From Pseudomonadota bacterium (GTDB lineage: Bacteria > Pseudomonadota > Alphaproteobacteria > Acetobacterales > Acetobacteraceae), in NCBI GenBank assembly GCA_021805485.1, contig JAJZFF010000240.1, forward strand, positions 1-6,375: a stretch of 6,375 bases of DNA, read 5' to 3'. This document shows, piece after piece, positions 1-5,289 of this stretch. Both the position numbers and the translations under genes were made by a program. How positions within the stretch are numbered: position 1 is the stretch's first letter; every line of letters starts with the position of its first letter. The notes beneath the pieces were generated by a model that made no database searches, was not told the origin of the DNA, and was given only the letters and a program-made list of their open reading frames with translations.

Positions 1-812
1 TCCAGCCGGCCGGAACCGTGCATGTCGAATCGGTGGTCGAGGAGGAATCGACCGGCAACGGCGCGCTGATGACGCATCTGCGCGGCTATCGGGCCGATGC
101 CGCGCTGATTCCCGAACCGCAGGACGAACGCCTGGTGCGCGCCAATGTCGGCGTGCTCTGGTTCGAGATCGAGGTGCGCGGCGCGCCGGCGCATGTCCGC
201 GCCATGGCTGAGGGCGCGAACGCGATCGATGCCGCGTATCGCATCATCGCCGATCTGCGCGGGCTGGAGGCGGAGTGGAACGCGCGCAAGGGCGCGCATC
301 CGCATTTCGCCGCCGAGCCGCACCCGATCAACCTCAATCTCGGCCGGATCGAGGGCGGGGACTGGGCCTCCTCGGTGCCGAGCCGATGCCGGCTTTCCTG
401 CCGGATCTCGCTCTATCCGGGTACGCGGGCGGCAGATGCCGCGCGCGAGATCGAGGCGCGGATCGCCGCCTTCGCCGCGACCGACCCGATGCTTGCGAAC
501 AACACGCCGCGCGTCAGCTTCAACGGCTTCTTCGCCGAGGGCTACGTGCTGGAACCGGGATCGGCGGCGGAGGCGGCGCTGGCCGGCGCCCATGCGGCGG
601 CGACCGGCGCGGCGCTCGGCACGATGACCACCGGCGCCTATCTCGATGCGCGGGTTCATGCGCTCTACGACCGGATTCCGGCGCTTTGCTACGGCCCTGT
701 CTCGCGCGGGATACACGGGATCGACGAGGCGGTGGACCTCGCCTCGGTGCGGCGGGTGACGAAGGCGATCGCGCTCTTCGTTGCGCAATGGTGTGGATTG
801 GAGCCGGGCTGA
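1..812 (+). CDS. M20-family metallo-deacylase/peptidase (ArgE/DapE type), 5' end missing
   Basis: Zinc-dependent amide hydrolase of the M20 family, which includes acetylornithine deacetylase, succinyl-diaminopimelate desuccinylase and carboxypeptidase G2. The reading frame is open from the first full codon at position 3 to the TGA at 810-812. About 269 residues are visible; relatives have roughly 400-430, so the N-terminal part with the first metal-binding His/Asp motif lies outside the window. Visible landmarks are the Glu cluster VVEEES (Glu codons 39-47), which holds the general base and a metal ligand; the ligand Glu of IPEP (114-116); the dimerisation (lid) domain beginning near VRGAPAHVRAM; the TGAYLDAR segment, matching the substrate-binding DAR/DSR motif; and GIHGIDE, whose His (714-716) matches the last metal ligand. 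The amidase gene follows after 25 bp, suggesting co-transcription. The substrate cannot be read from sequence. The family call is secure, but argE or dapE would be over-naming. Confidence 0.9.
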   Translation, partial: QPAGTVHVESVVEEESTGNGALMTHLRGYRADAALIPEPQDERLVRANVGVLWFEIEVRGAPAHVRAMAEGANAIDAAYRIIADLRGLEAEWNARKGAHPHFAAEPHPINLNLGRIEGGDWASSVPSRCRLSCRISLYPGTRAADAAREIEARIAAFAATDPMLANNTPRVSFNGFFAEGYVLEPGSAAEAALAGAHAAATGAALGTMTTGAYLDARVHALYDRIPALCYGPVSRGIHGIDEAVDLASVRRVTKAIALFVAQWCGLEPG

Positions 813-827
813 ACCGGCGGCGGCGAC

Positions 828-832
828 AGGAG
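828..832 (+). promoter_or_regulatory. Ribosome binding site of the amidase gene
   Basis: AGGAG lies five bases before ATG 838, in the 25-bp gap after the M20 stop. It fixes the amidase start and supports re-initiation or coupling within one transcript. Confidence 0.7.
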
Positions 833-837
833 CGACA

Positions 838-2259
838 ATGACCGAACTCTGGCACCTCACAGCATCCGACCTCGCCGCGCGCATCCGCCGGCGGGAGGTT
901 TCGGCGCGCGAGGCGGCGGCCGCCGCGCTCGCCCGGCTGGACGAGGCGAACCCGGCAATCAACGCCGTGATCGACCATCGCCCGGAGCAGGCGCTGGTCA
1001 CCGCCGCGCGGATCGACGCGTCACTCGCCCGCGGCGACGATCCGGGTCCGCTCGCCGGCGTTCCCATCACGGTGAAGGTGAATATCGACCAGAAAGGCTT
1101 CGCCACCACCAACGGCATCCGCCTGCAGAAAGACCTGGTCGCGCAGCGCAGCAGCCCGGTGGTCGACAACCTGGAGCGTGCGGGAGCGGTCATCATCGGC
1201 CGCACCAATACCCCCGCCTTCTCGATGCGCTGGTTCACGACCAACCTGCTGCACGGCGATACGCGCAATCCCCACGACCCGGCGCTGACGCCCGGCGGCT
1301 CGTCCGGCGGGGCGGCGGCGGCGGTTGCGAGCGGGATCGGCGCCTTCGCCCACGGCACCGACATTGCCGGCTCGATCCGCTACCCCGCCTATGCCTGCGG
1401 CCTGCACGGGCTGCGGCCGAGCATCGGCCGTGTCGCGGCGTTCAACGCATCGGGGCCCGAGCGCGGCATCGGCGCGCAGATCACCGCCGTCTCCGGCCCG
1501 ATCGGGCGCAGCATGGCGGATCTGCGGCTGGCCCTGGCGGCGATGGCGCAGCCGGATCCGGATCCTGACGGCCCACGCGACCCGTGGTGGTGCCCCGCAC
1601 CGCTCGACGGGCCGGATCTGCCGCGCCGGGCGGCACTCTGCCTGCGCCCCGGCGGCATGGCAGTGGCGCCGGAGGTCGAGGCGGCGCTGATCGCGGCGGG
1701 CCGGGCGCTTGAAGCGGCGGGCTGGGCGGTCGAGGCGATCGACGACCTGCCGCATATGCGCGAGGCAGTGGATGTGCAGATCCAGCTCTGGCTCGGCGAT
1801 GGTTTCGACGCGCTGGCCGCCACCGTCGCGCAGGAGGGGGATCCGGGCGCGATGACGGTGATCGACTCCTTCCGCGAGCAGGCAAAATCCTGGCCGGGCG
1901 ACGTGGTTGCCCAGGCGCTCAAGCGCCGCGCCACCATCGCCCGCGCCTGGCGCCAGTTGCTCGCCCGCTTCCCCGTGCTGATGATGCCAACTTCCGGCGA
2001 ACTGCCCTTCGCCGACGGTCTCGACCTCGCCGGACCCGATGCGTTCCGCCGTGTGTGGGACGCCCAGGCGACGCAGATCGCATTGCCGCTGGTCGGCCTG
2101 CCGGGCCTCAATGTCGCGACCGGATTCGCCGGCCGCGCGCCGCTGGGCGTGCAGCTCGTCGCCGCCCCCTTCCGCGAGGATGTGCTGCTCGCGGCCGGCG
2201 CCGTGATCGCACGGGACGATGCGCCGATCATGCCGGTCGACCCGCGCGGCGCGGAATGA
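838..2259 (+). CDS. Amidase-signature (AS) family hydrolase
   Basis: Serine amidohydrolase of the amidase-signature family, 473 aa, a normal length for the family. It should hydrolyse a carboxamide to an acid plus ammonia or an amine in the cytoplasm; no signal peptide or membrane segment is visible. The full Ser-cisSer-Lys triad is present: Lys80 in ITVKVN, Ser155 in PGGSSGGAAAAVASG and nucleophile Ser179 in DIAGSIRYPA. The spacings (75 and 24 residues) equal those of FAAH (Lys142, Ser217, Ser241). The motif reads AGSIR where GGSIR is commoner. Two members of this family act in other roles (GatA, indoleacetamide hydrolase), but there is no gatB or gatC here, so a stand-alone amidase is more likely. 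Start: ATG 838 has AGGAG at 828-832, five bases upstream; in-frame codons further 5' lie inside the M20 gene's end and lack such a site. It is probably an operon partner of the M20 deacylase. Substrate unknown. Confidence 0.93.
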   Translation: MTELWHLTASDLAARIRRREVSAREAAAAALARLDEANPAINAVIDHRPEQALVTAARIDASLARGDDPGPLAGVPITVKVNIDQKGFATTNGIRLQKDLVAQRSSPVVDNLERAGAVIIGRTNTPAFSMRWFTTNLLHGDTRNPHDPALTPGGSSGGAAAAVASGIGAFAHGTDIAGSIRYPAYACGLHGLRPSIGRVAAFNASGPERGIGAQITAVSGPIGRSMADLRLALAAMAQPDPDPDGPRDPWWCPAPLDGPDLPRRAALCLRPGGMAVAPEVEAALIAAGRALEAAGWAVEAIDDLPHMREAVDVQIQLWLGDGFDALAATVAQEGDPGAMTVIDSFREQAKSWPGDVVAQALKRRATIARAWRQLLARFPVLMMPTSGELPFADGLDLAGPDAFRRVWDAQATQIALPLVGLPGLNVATGFAGRAPLGVQLVAAPFREDVLLAAGAVIARDDAPIMPVDPRGAE

Positions 2260-2363
2260 TCCTCCGCTCCTGCCCGGTCGGCACAAGCCAGCGTTACGCA
2301 GAGCGCCGGGGCATATCCATATAGATCAATGCGGAGAAGGGCGTGATCCCGCAATCTTGTCGT

Positions 2364-2369
2364 CATAAT
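2364..2369 (+). promoter_or_regulatory. Possible -10 element for the SHOCT gene
   Basis: CATAAT matches the TATAAT consensus at five of six positions. It sits in the only AT-richer stretch (about 2311-2381) of the 134-bp gap after the amidase gene. Transcription from it would start near 2376, just upstream of the Shine-Dalgarno site. No good -35 hexamer is found 15-18 bases upstream (sequence there is like GCGTGA), so the call is weak. A second AT-rich patch, CATATAGAT at 2318-2326, is an equally weak alternative. No terminator for the amidase operon was recognised in the gap, so read-through is also possible. Confidence 0.25.
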
Positions 2370-2378
2370 CTGATGGAT

Positions 2379-2386
2379 AAAGGAGG
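2379..2386 (+). promoter_or_regulatory. Strong Shine-Dalgarno site of the SHOCT gene
   Basis: AAAGGAGG is a near-perfect anti-16S match, seven bases before GTG 2394. It favours this GTG over the in-frame ATG at 2373, which lies upstream of the site, and over the in-frame GTG at 2343. Confidence 0.8.
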
Positions 2387-2393
2387 GTCGATC

Positions 2394-2738
2394 GTGAACA
2401 GGCTGAAATGGATTGCGGGACCGGTCGCGCTCGTGGGCCTGCCGGGCCTTGCCTTCGCGCAAGGCGGGCCGGGGTCGGGTGGCTTCGGCTATGGGCCGGG
2501 CATGATGTGGTGGGATGATGGGTGGACGACGATGTTTCTCGGACCTTTTTTCATGATCCTCGTTCTCGCCGTAATCGTCATGGTCGCGGTGGCGGTGCTG
2601 CGTTCCGCCGGTACGTTCACCCACGGGCCGGTGCATCCGCCGCAGCGGACGGCGCTCGATATCCTCAAGGAACGCTTCGCGCGCGGCGAGATCGACGCCG
2701 CCGAATTCGAGTCCCGGCGACGCACGTTGGGGGATTGA
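2394..2738 (+). CDS. Small membrane-anchored SHOCT-domain protein
   Basis: Small protein of 114 aa. Residues 1-22 (MNRLKW, a hydrophobic stretch, then LAFA before Gln23) look like a signal peptide with an Ala-x-Ala cleavage site, or an uncleaved first helix. A short Gly-, Met- and Trp-rich stretch follows (about 23-44, with GYGPGMMWWDDGW), then a transmembrane helix at about 47-69, a short linker, and a C-terminal SHOCT domain at about 86-113 (TALDILKERFARGEID then AEFESRRR). SHOCT is a short helical domain typical of the C-terminus of small bacterial membrane proteins, with proposed oligomerisation roles; its biochemical function is not established. The likely topology places the Met/Trp segment outside the membrane and SHOCT in the cytoplasm. 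The GTG start is chosen for its AAAGGAGG site and because it puts the positive residues of the signal peptide at the very N-terminus. It converges on hslU, 29 bp away. No partner is evident. Confidence 0.85.
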   Translation: MNRLKWIAGPVALVGLPGLAFAQGGPGSGGFGYGPGMMWWDDGWTTMFLGPFFMILVLAVIVMVAVAVLRSAGTFTHGPVHPPQRTALDILKERFARGEIDAAEFESRRRTLGD

Positions 2739-2744
2739 GCCCCC
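2729..2744. terminator. GC-rich hairpin between convergent genes (possible bidirectional transcription barrier)
   Basis: GGGGG (2729-2733), loop ATTGAG, CCCCC (2740-2744) form a perfect five-pair stem with the SHOCT stop codon in its loop. A competing four-pair stem, CCGG-CGCCG-CCGG, lies at 2743-2755. Neither is followed by a T-run on either strand, so this is not a standard intrinsic terminator. It is listed because the convergent 29-bp gap (2739-2767) needs some transcription end and nothing else there could serve. Confidence 0.3.
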
Positions 2745-2767
2745 GGCGCCGCCGGAGACCCGCGCCG

Positions 2768-4087
2768 TTACAGGATGAATCGACCAAGATCACCGCGCGC
2801 TGCGAGCGGGGCGACCTTGTCCTCGACCATCGAGGCATCCACCGTCACCGTCTCACCGGCGCGGTCGGTCGCGGCGAAGCTGATCTCCTCGAGCAACCGC
2901 TCCAGCACCGTAGCCAGCCGGCGCGCGCCGATATTCTCGACCCGGTCGTTGATGTCGGCGGCGAGCGCCGCCACCGCATCGACCGCGTCGTTGGTGAAGT
3001 GCAGGTCGACATTCTCGGTCTTGAGCAGGGCGACATACTGCTTGAGCAGGGAGTGTTCCGGCTCGGTCAGGATGCGGCGGAAATCCTCGCGCGAGAGCGA
3101 GGCGAGCTCGACGCGGATCGGCAGCCGCCCCTGCAGTTCCGGCAGCAGGTCCGACGGCTTGGCGACGTGGAAGGCGCCGGAGGCGATGAAGAGGATGTGA
3201 TCGGTCTTCACCGGGCCGTATTTGGTCGAGACCGTCGTGCCCTCGATCAGCGGCAGCAGGTCGCGCTGGACTCCTTCGCGCGAGACGTCGCCGCCACGGA
3301 AGCCGCTCTCGGTGCGGGCGCAGATCTTGTCGATCTCGTCGAGGAAGACGATGCCGTGCGTTTCGGCATGCAGGCGGGCATCGGCGTTGAGCTGTTCGTT
3401 GTCGAGCAGCCGGTCGGCCTCCTCGCGCTCCAGGGCGGCGCGGGCGGCTGAGACGGTCATGCGCTTGCGGCCGTGCTGGCGGCCGAACATCGACTTCATC
3501 ATGTCGCCAAGGTTGATCGCCCCGCCCGGAGGCATGCCCGGCATGTCCATCTGGCCGATCACGTTGGGCGGCGCCTCGCTCACATCGACATCGATCTCTT
3601 TGTCCTCCAACTCGCCGTCGCGCAGCATGCGGCGGAAGCGGTTGCGCGTCTCCGACGAAGCGCCCTCACCCACCAGCGCGGTGAGCAGGCGATCCTCGGC
3701 GGCAAGCTCGGCGCGGGCCTGCACGCCCTTGCGGCTCATCTCGCGCAGCATGGTGAGGGACACCTCGACGAGATCGCGCACGATGCTTTCGACATCGCGG
3801 CCGACATAGCCGACCTCGGTGAATTTCGTCGCCTCGACCTTGATGAAGGGCGCCTGGGCAAGCTTGGCCAGGCGGCGGGCGATCTCGGTCTTGCCGCAGC
3901 CGGTCGGGCCGATCATCAGGATGTTCTTCGGCACCACCTCCTCGCGCAGCCCCTCGGGGAGCTGCTGGCGGCGCCAGCGGTTGCGCAGGGCGATGGCGAC
4001 GGCGCGCTTCGCGTCCTGCTGGCCGATGATGAACCGGTCGAGCTCGGAGACGATTTCGCGCGGCGTGTAGGTCGGGCTGTCGATCAC
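2768..4087 (-). CDS. hslU: ATP-dependent protease ATPase subunit HslU (ClpY)
   Basis: AAA+ unfoldase of the HslVU protease; hexameric rings recognise, unfold and feed substrates into HslV in the cytoplasm. The protein is complete at 439 aa (E. coli HslU has 443). Landmarks in order: TPREIV and FIIGQ near the N-terminus (8-23), Walker A GPTGCGKT (60-67), pore loop GYVG (93-96) that grips substrate, the inserted I-domain (about 110-240) with a Met/Gly/Pro-rich segment near 180-203, Walker B IVFLDE (246-251), sensor 1 around ASGAF (302-306), LQGRLPIR (318-325) with the conserved arginines, sensor 2 GARR (387-390), and the C-terminal tail DLGRFIL that docks into HslV and activates it. All key residues are intact. 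The start is GTG (4085-4087 on the minus strand), overlapping the hslV TGA as GTGA; GGTGGA inside hslV, six bases upstream, may serve as ribosome binding site. The order hslV-hslU and the overlap indicate translational coupling. The identification is firm. Confidence 0.98.
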   Translation of the reverse strand: MIDSPTYTPREIVSELDRFIIGQQDAKRAVAIALRNRWRRQQLPEGLREEVVPKNILMIGPTGCGKTEIARRLAKLAQAPFIKVEATKFTEVGYVGRDVESIVRDLVEVSLTMLREMSRKGVQARAELAAEDRLLTALVGEGASSETRNRFRRMLRDGELEDKEIDVDVSEAPPNVIGQMDMPGMPPGGAINLGDMMKSMFGRQHGRKRMTVSAARAALEREEADRLLDNEQLNADARLHAETHGIVFLDEIDKICARTESGFRGGDVSREGVQRDLLPLIEGTTVSTKYGPVKTDHILFIASGAFHVAKPSDLLPELQGRLPIRVELASLSREDFRRILTEPEHSLLKQYVALLKTENVDLHFTNDAVDAVAALAADINDRVENIGARRLATVLERLLEEISFAATDRAGETVTVDASMVEDKVAPLAARGDLGRFIL

Positions 4088-4635
4088 AGGATTTCCACCG
4101 TCACGTGATGGTTGGTGTAGACGCAGATGTCGCCGGCGATTTTCATCGCCCGCCGGGCGATCTCCTCGGCGGTCATGCCGTCCACCGAGATCAGCGCGCG
4201 CGCCGCGGCGAGGGCGTAATTGCCCCCGGAGCCGATGGCGATGATGCCGTCCTCGGGTTCCAGCACGTCGCCATTGCCGGTGAGCGTGTAGGCATGAGTG
4301 CGGTCGGCCACCGCCATCATCGCCTCGAGCCGGCGGAGATAACGGTCGGTCCGCCAGTCCTTCGCGAGTTCGACACAGGCGCGCTCGAGCTGGTTGGGGA
4401 AGCGCTCCAGCTTCGCCTCGAGCCGCTCGAGCAGGGTGAAGGCGTCGGCCGTGGCGCCGGCGAACCCGGCCACGACATTGCCGTTGCCGATGCGCCGAAC
4501 CTTGCGCGCATTGCCCTTCACCACGGTGTTGCCGAGCGAGACCTGACCGTCGCCGGCCATGGCCACCTGCCCGTCCCGCTGCACACAGAGAATGGTCGTG
4601 CCGTGCCAGCCGACCGGATCATGCGAGTTCATCAT
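4084..4635 (-). CDS. hslV: ATP-dependent protease peptidase subunit HslV (ClpQ)
   Basis: Proteasome beta-like threonine peptidase; two stacked hexamers form the proteolytic chamber, opened by HslU. The product is 183 aa from ATG 4635 (182 from the adjacent ATG 4632). A 12-residue propeptide ending GWHG precedes catalytic Thr13, which autoprocessing should expose as Thr1. Counting from it, Asp17 (AGDGQ), Lys33 (RKVRR) and Ser124 (IGSGG) fall at the expected active-site positions. Other family blocks visible are [22 protein letters not shown] and, near the C-terminus, [11 protein letters not shown]. Many gamma-proteobacterial HslV proteins have only the initiator Met before Thr1; a longer propeptide of this type is usual in alphaproteobacteria. 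The tandem ATG start follows a six-G run (4637-4642), a poor Shine-Dalgarno site. The frame stays open to 4887, but that extension has no family similarity and overlaps the divergent gene. It is the first gene of the hslVU operon. Confidence 0.97.
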   Translation of the reverse strand: MMNSHDPVGWHGTTILCVQRDGQVAMAGDGQVSLGNTVVKGNARKVRRIGNGNVVAGFAGATADAFTLLERLEAKLERFPNQLERACVELAKDWRTDRYLRRLEAMMAVADRTHAYTLTGNGDVLEPEDGIIAIGSGGNYALAAARALISVDGMTAEEIARRAMKIAGDICVYTNHHVTVEIL

Positions 4636-4642
4636 GCCCCCC

Positions 4643-4671
4643 AGATGGCACCGCCCGGATGGCCGGGCAAG
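4643..4671 (-). promoter_or_regulatory. Possible heat-shock-type promoter / hairpin upstream of hslV
   Basis: On the minus strand CTTGCCC (4671-4665), 14 bases, then TGCCATCT (4650-4643) resembles the sigma-32 pattern CTTGAAA-N13-17-CCCCATNT: four of seven matches in the first block, with the CCAT-T core in the second. Transcription would start only a few bases from ATG 4635, leaving almost no leader, which weakens the idea. The same stretch contains a perfect hairpin, GCCCGG-ATGG-CCGGGC (4653-4668), which would lie in the leader if the true promoter is farther upstream. From memory, a leader stem-loop affecting expression has been reported for E. coli hslVU (clpQY). No other convincing promoter was seen for either gene in this 137-bp divergent gap. 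Confidence 0.3.
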
Positions 4672-4772
4672 GCACCAAAGGTGGAAGGAGCGCGGGCCCG
4701 TGCCCCTTTCGTGCATGCGACGGACAACGGAAGCCGCCATCATGGCCGCGGCAGGCACTGGGAGACCAGAGG

Positions 4773-5183
4773 ATGGACCGCCGGTTCGGCAGCTGGGCGT
4801 ACCAGTATTTCGAATTCGTCGTCGTTCAGGCCGTGACGCTGCTGATGGCGATCGTGGTGAATATCGCGCACGACATCCTCGCCACAACCTTCGATCCGAC
4901 CAATGCGGCGGTGTTCCAGTCGGTGTTCGGCGGGATCTTCACCGTCGTCATCGCGCTGGAATTCAAGCGCTCGATCCTGGTGACGAGCGAACGCGACGAG
5001 GGGCCGCTGCGCGTGCGGGTGGTCATCCTGATCGGAATGCTCGCGATCGTCCGCAAGCTGATCATCATGGATCTGGCGCATGAGAACGCGCTGCAACTCC
5101 TGGCACTTTCGGTCGCGTTCCTGTCGCTCGGCATCGTCTACTGGCTGGTCCGCGACCAGGACCGCCGGGAACTGAAGGATTAG
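4773..5183 (+). CDS. PsiE-family (phosphate-starvation-inducible E-like) membrane protein
   Basis: Polytopic inner-membrane protein of 136 aa, the same length as E. coli PsiE. Four hydrophobic segments are visible: about 14-36, 47-62, 81-99 and 106-126. The hallmarks that suggest the family are the charged ALEFKRSI after the second segment and VRKLIIMD at the end of the third, with a Lys/Arg-rich C-terminal tail ([10 protein letters not shown]). The molecular function of PsiE is not established; in E. coli its gene is induced by phosphate starvation and is under cAMP-CRP influence. No Pho box could be recognised upstream, so phosphate control should not be assumed here. ATG 4773 is preceded by GGGAG at 4760-4764. 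An in-frame GTG or ATG further upstream would add a basic, low-complexity tail running back towards the hslV start, so it was not used. The gene is divergent from hslV and stands alone on its strand before the transporter. The symbol is withheld because orthology to psiE is not shown. Confidence 0.82.
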   Translation: MDRRFGSWAYQYFEFVVVQAVTLLMAIVVNIAHDILATTFDPTNAAVFQSVFGGIFTVVIALEFKRSILVTSERDEGPLRVRVVILIGMLAIVRKLIIMDLAHENALQLLALSVAFLSLGIVYWLVRDQDRRELKD

Positions 5184-5186
5184 ACG

Positions 5187-5238
5187 GGCAAGATCGGCCC
5201 GCGGCTGTTGCCTCCGGTAATGGCGGCCCCGACTTGCC
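5187..5238. repeat. Imperfect inverted repeat (stem-loop) downstream of the PsiE-like gene
   Basis: GGCAAGATCGG (5187-5197) pairs with CCGACTTGCC (5229-5238) over ten base pairs with one bulged A (5193), enclosing 31 bases that contain CCGCGG and other GC-rich segments able to pair further. It begins three bases after the PsiE-like stop codon. There is no T-run afterwards (AAGG follows), so it is not a canonical intrinsic terminator. It could be a transcript 3' end, a processing or stability structure, or part of the control region of the transporter gene. Confidence 0.45.
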
Positions 5239-5241
5239 AAG

Positions 5242-5253
5242 GTCTCACGAGAC
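5242..5253. promoter_or_regulatory. 12-bp palindrome upstream of the MFS gene, possible operator
   Basis: GTCTC-AC-GAGAC is an exact inverted repeat 37 bases before the transporter start. A weak promoter can be drawn around it: TTGCCA (5234-5239) as -35 and TACTGA (5259-5264) as -10 with a 19-base spacer, followed by the AT-rich GATAAAAAAC. A palindrome between -35 and -10 is a common repressor position, but both hexamers are poor and no regulator gene is in the window. Confidence 0.25.
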
Positions 5254-5289
5254 GGGCTTACTGATAAAAAACATGTCAGTGAGGATCGC

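Noticed and set aside
1553..1565. Tandem GGATCC repeat in the amidase gene
   Set aside because: It simply encodes a Pro-Asp-Pro-Asp stretch in a surface loop; two hexamer copies are not a meaningful repeat element.
1021..2286. Long open frame on the minus strand opposite the amidase gene (421 codons)
   Set aside because: Its translation is Arg/Gly/Ala-rich with no recognisable domain and it lies fully antisense to a gene with an intact catalytic triad. It is a typical high-GC shadow frame.
2343..2393. Longer N-terminus for the SHOCT protein from GTG 2343 or ATG 2373
   Set aside because: The strong Shine-Dalgarno at 2379-2386 would lie inside the coding region, and the signal-peptide-like N-terminus would be buried 7-17 residues in.
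1389..2636. Second minus-strand open frame across the amidase, the gap and the SHOCT gene (415 codons)
   Set aside because: Low-complexity Arg/Ser/Pro composition, no family motifs, antisense to two supported genes.
2522..3451. Plus-strand open frame across the end of the SHOCT gene and opposite hslU (309 codons)
   Set aside because: It is antisense to conserved hslU sequence. Its Asp/Arg-rich pattern mirrors hslU codons and it has no initiation signal.
4694..4710. GGGC-CCGT-GCCC followed by CTTTC in the hslV/PsiE-like gap, considered as a terminator
   Set aside because: The stem is four pairs, the T-run is three bases, and it lies between divergent genes where no transcript needs to end.
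3473..4836. Plus-strand open frames opposite hslU and hslV (3473-4108 and 4105-4836)
   Set aside because: His/Asp/Arg-rich translations without domains, antisense to a firmly identified operon.
4636..4887. N-terminal extension of the hslV frame up to 4887
   Set aside because: The extra 84 residues have no HslV similarity, would overlap the PsiE-like gene on the opposite strand, and would displace the normal propeptide-Thr arrangement.
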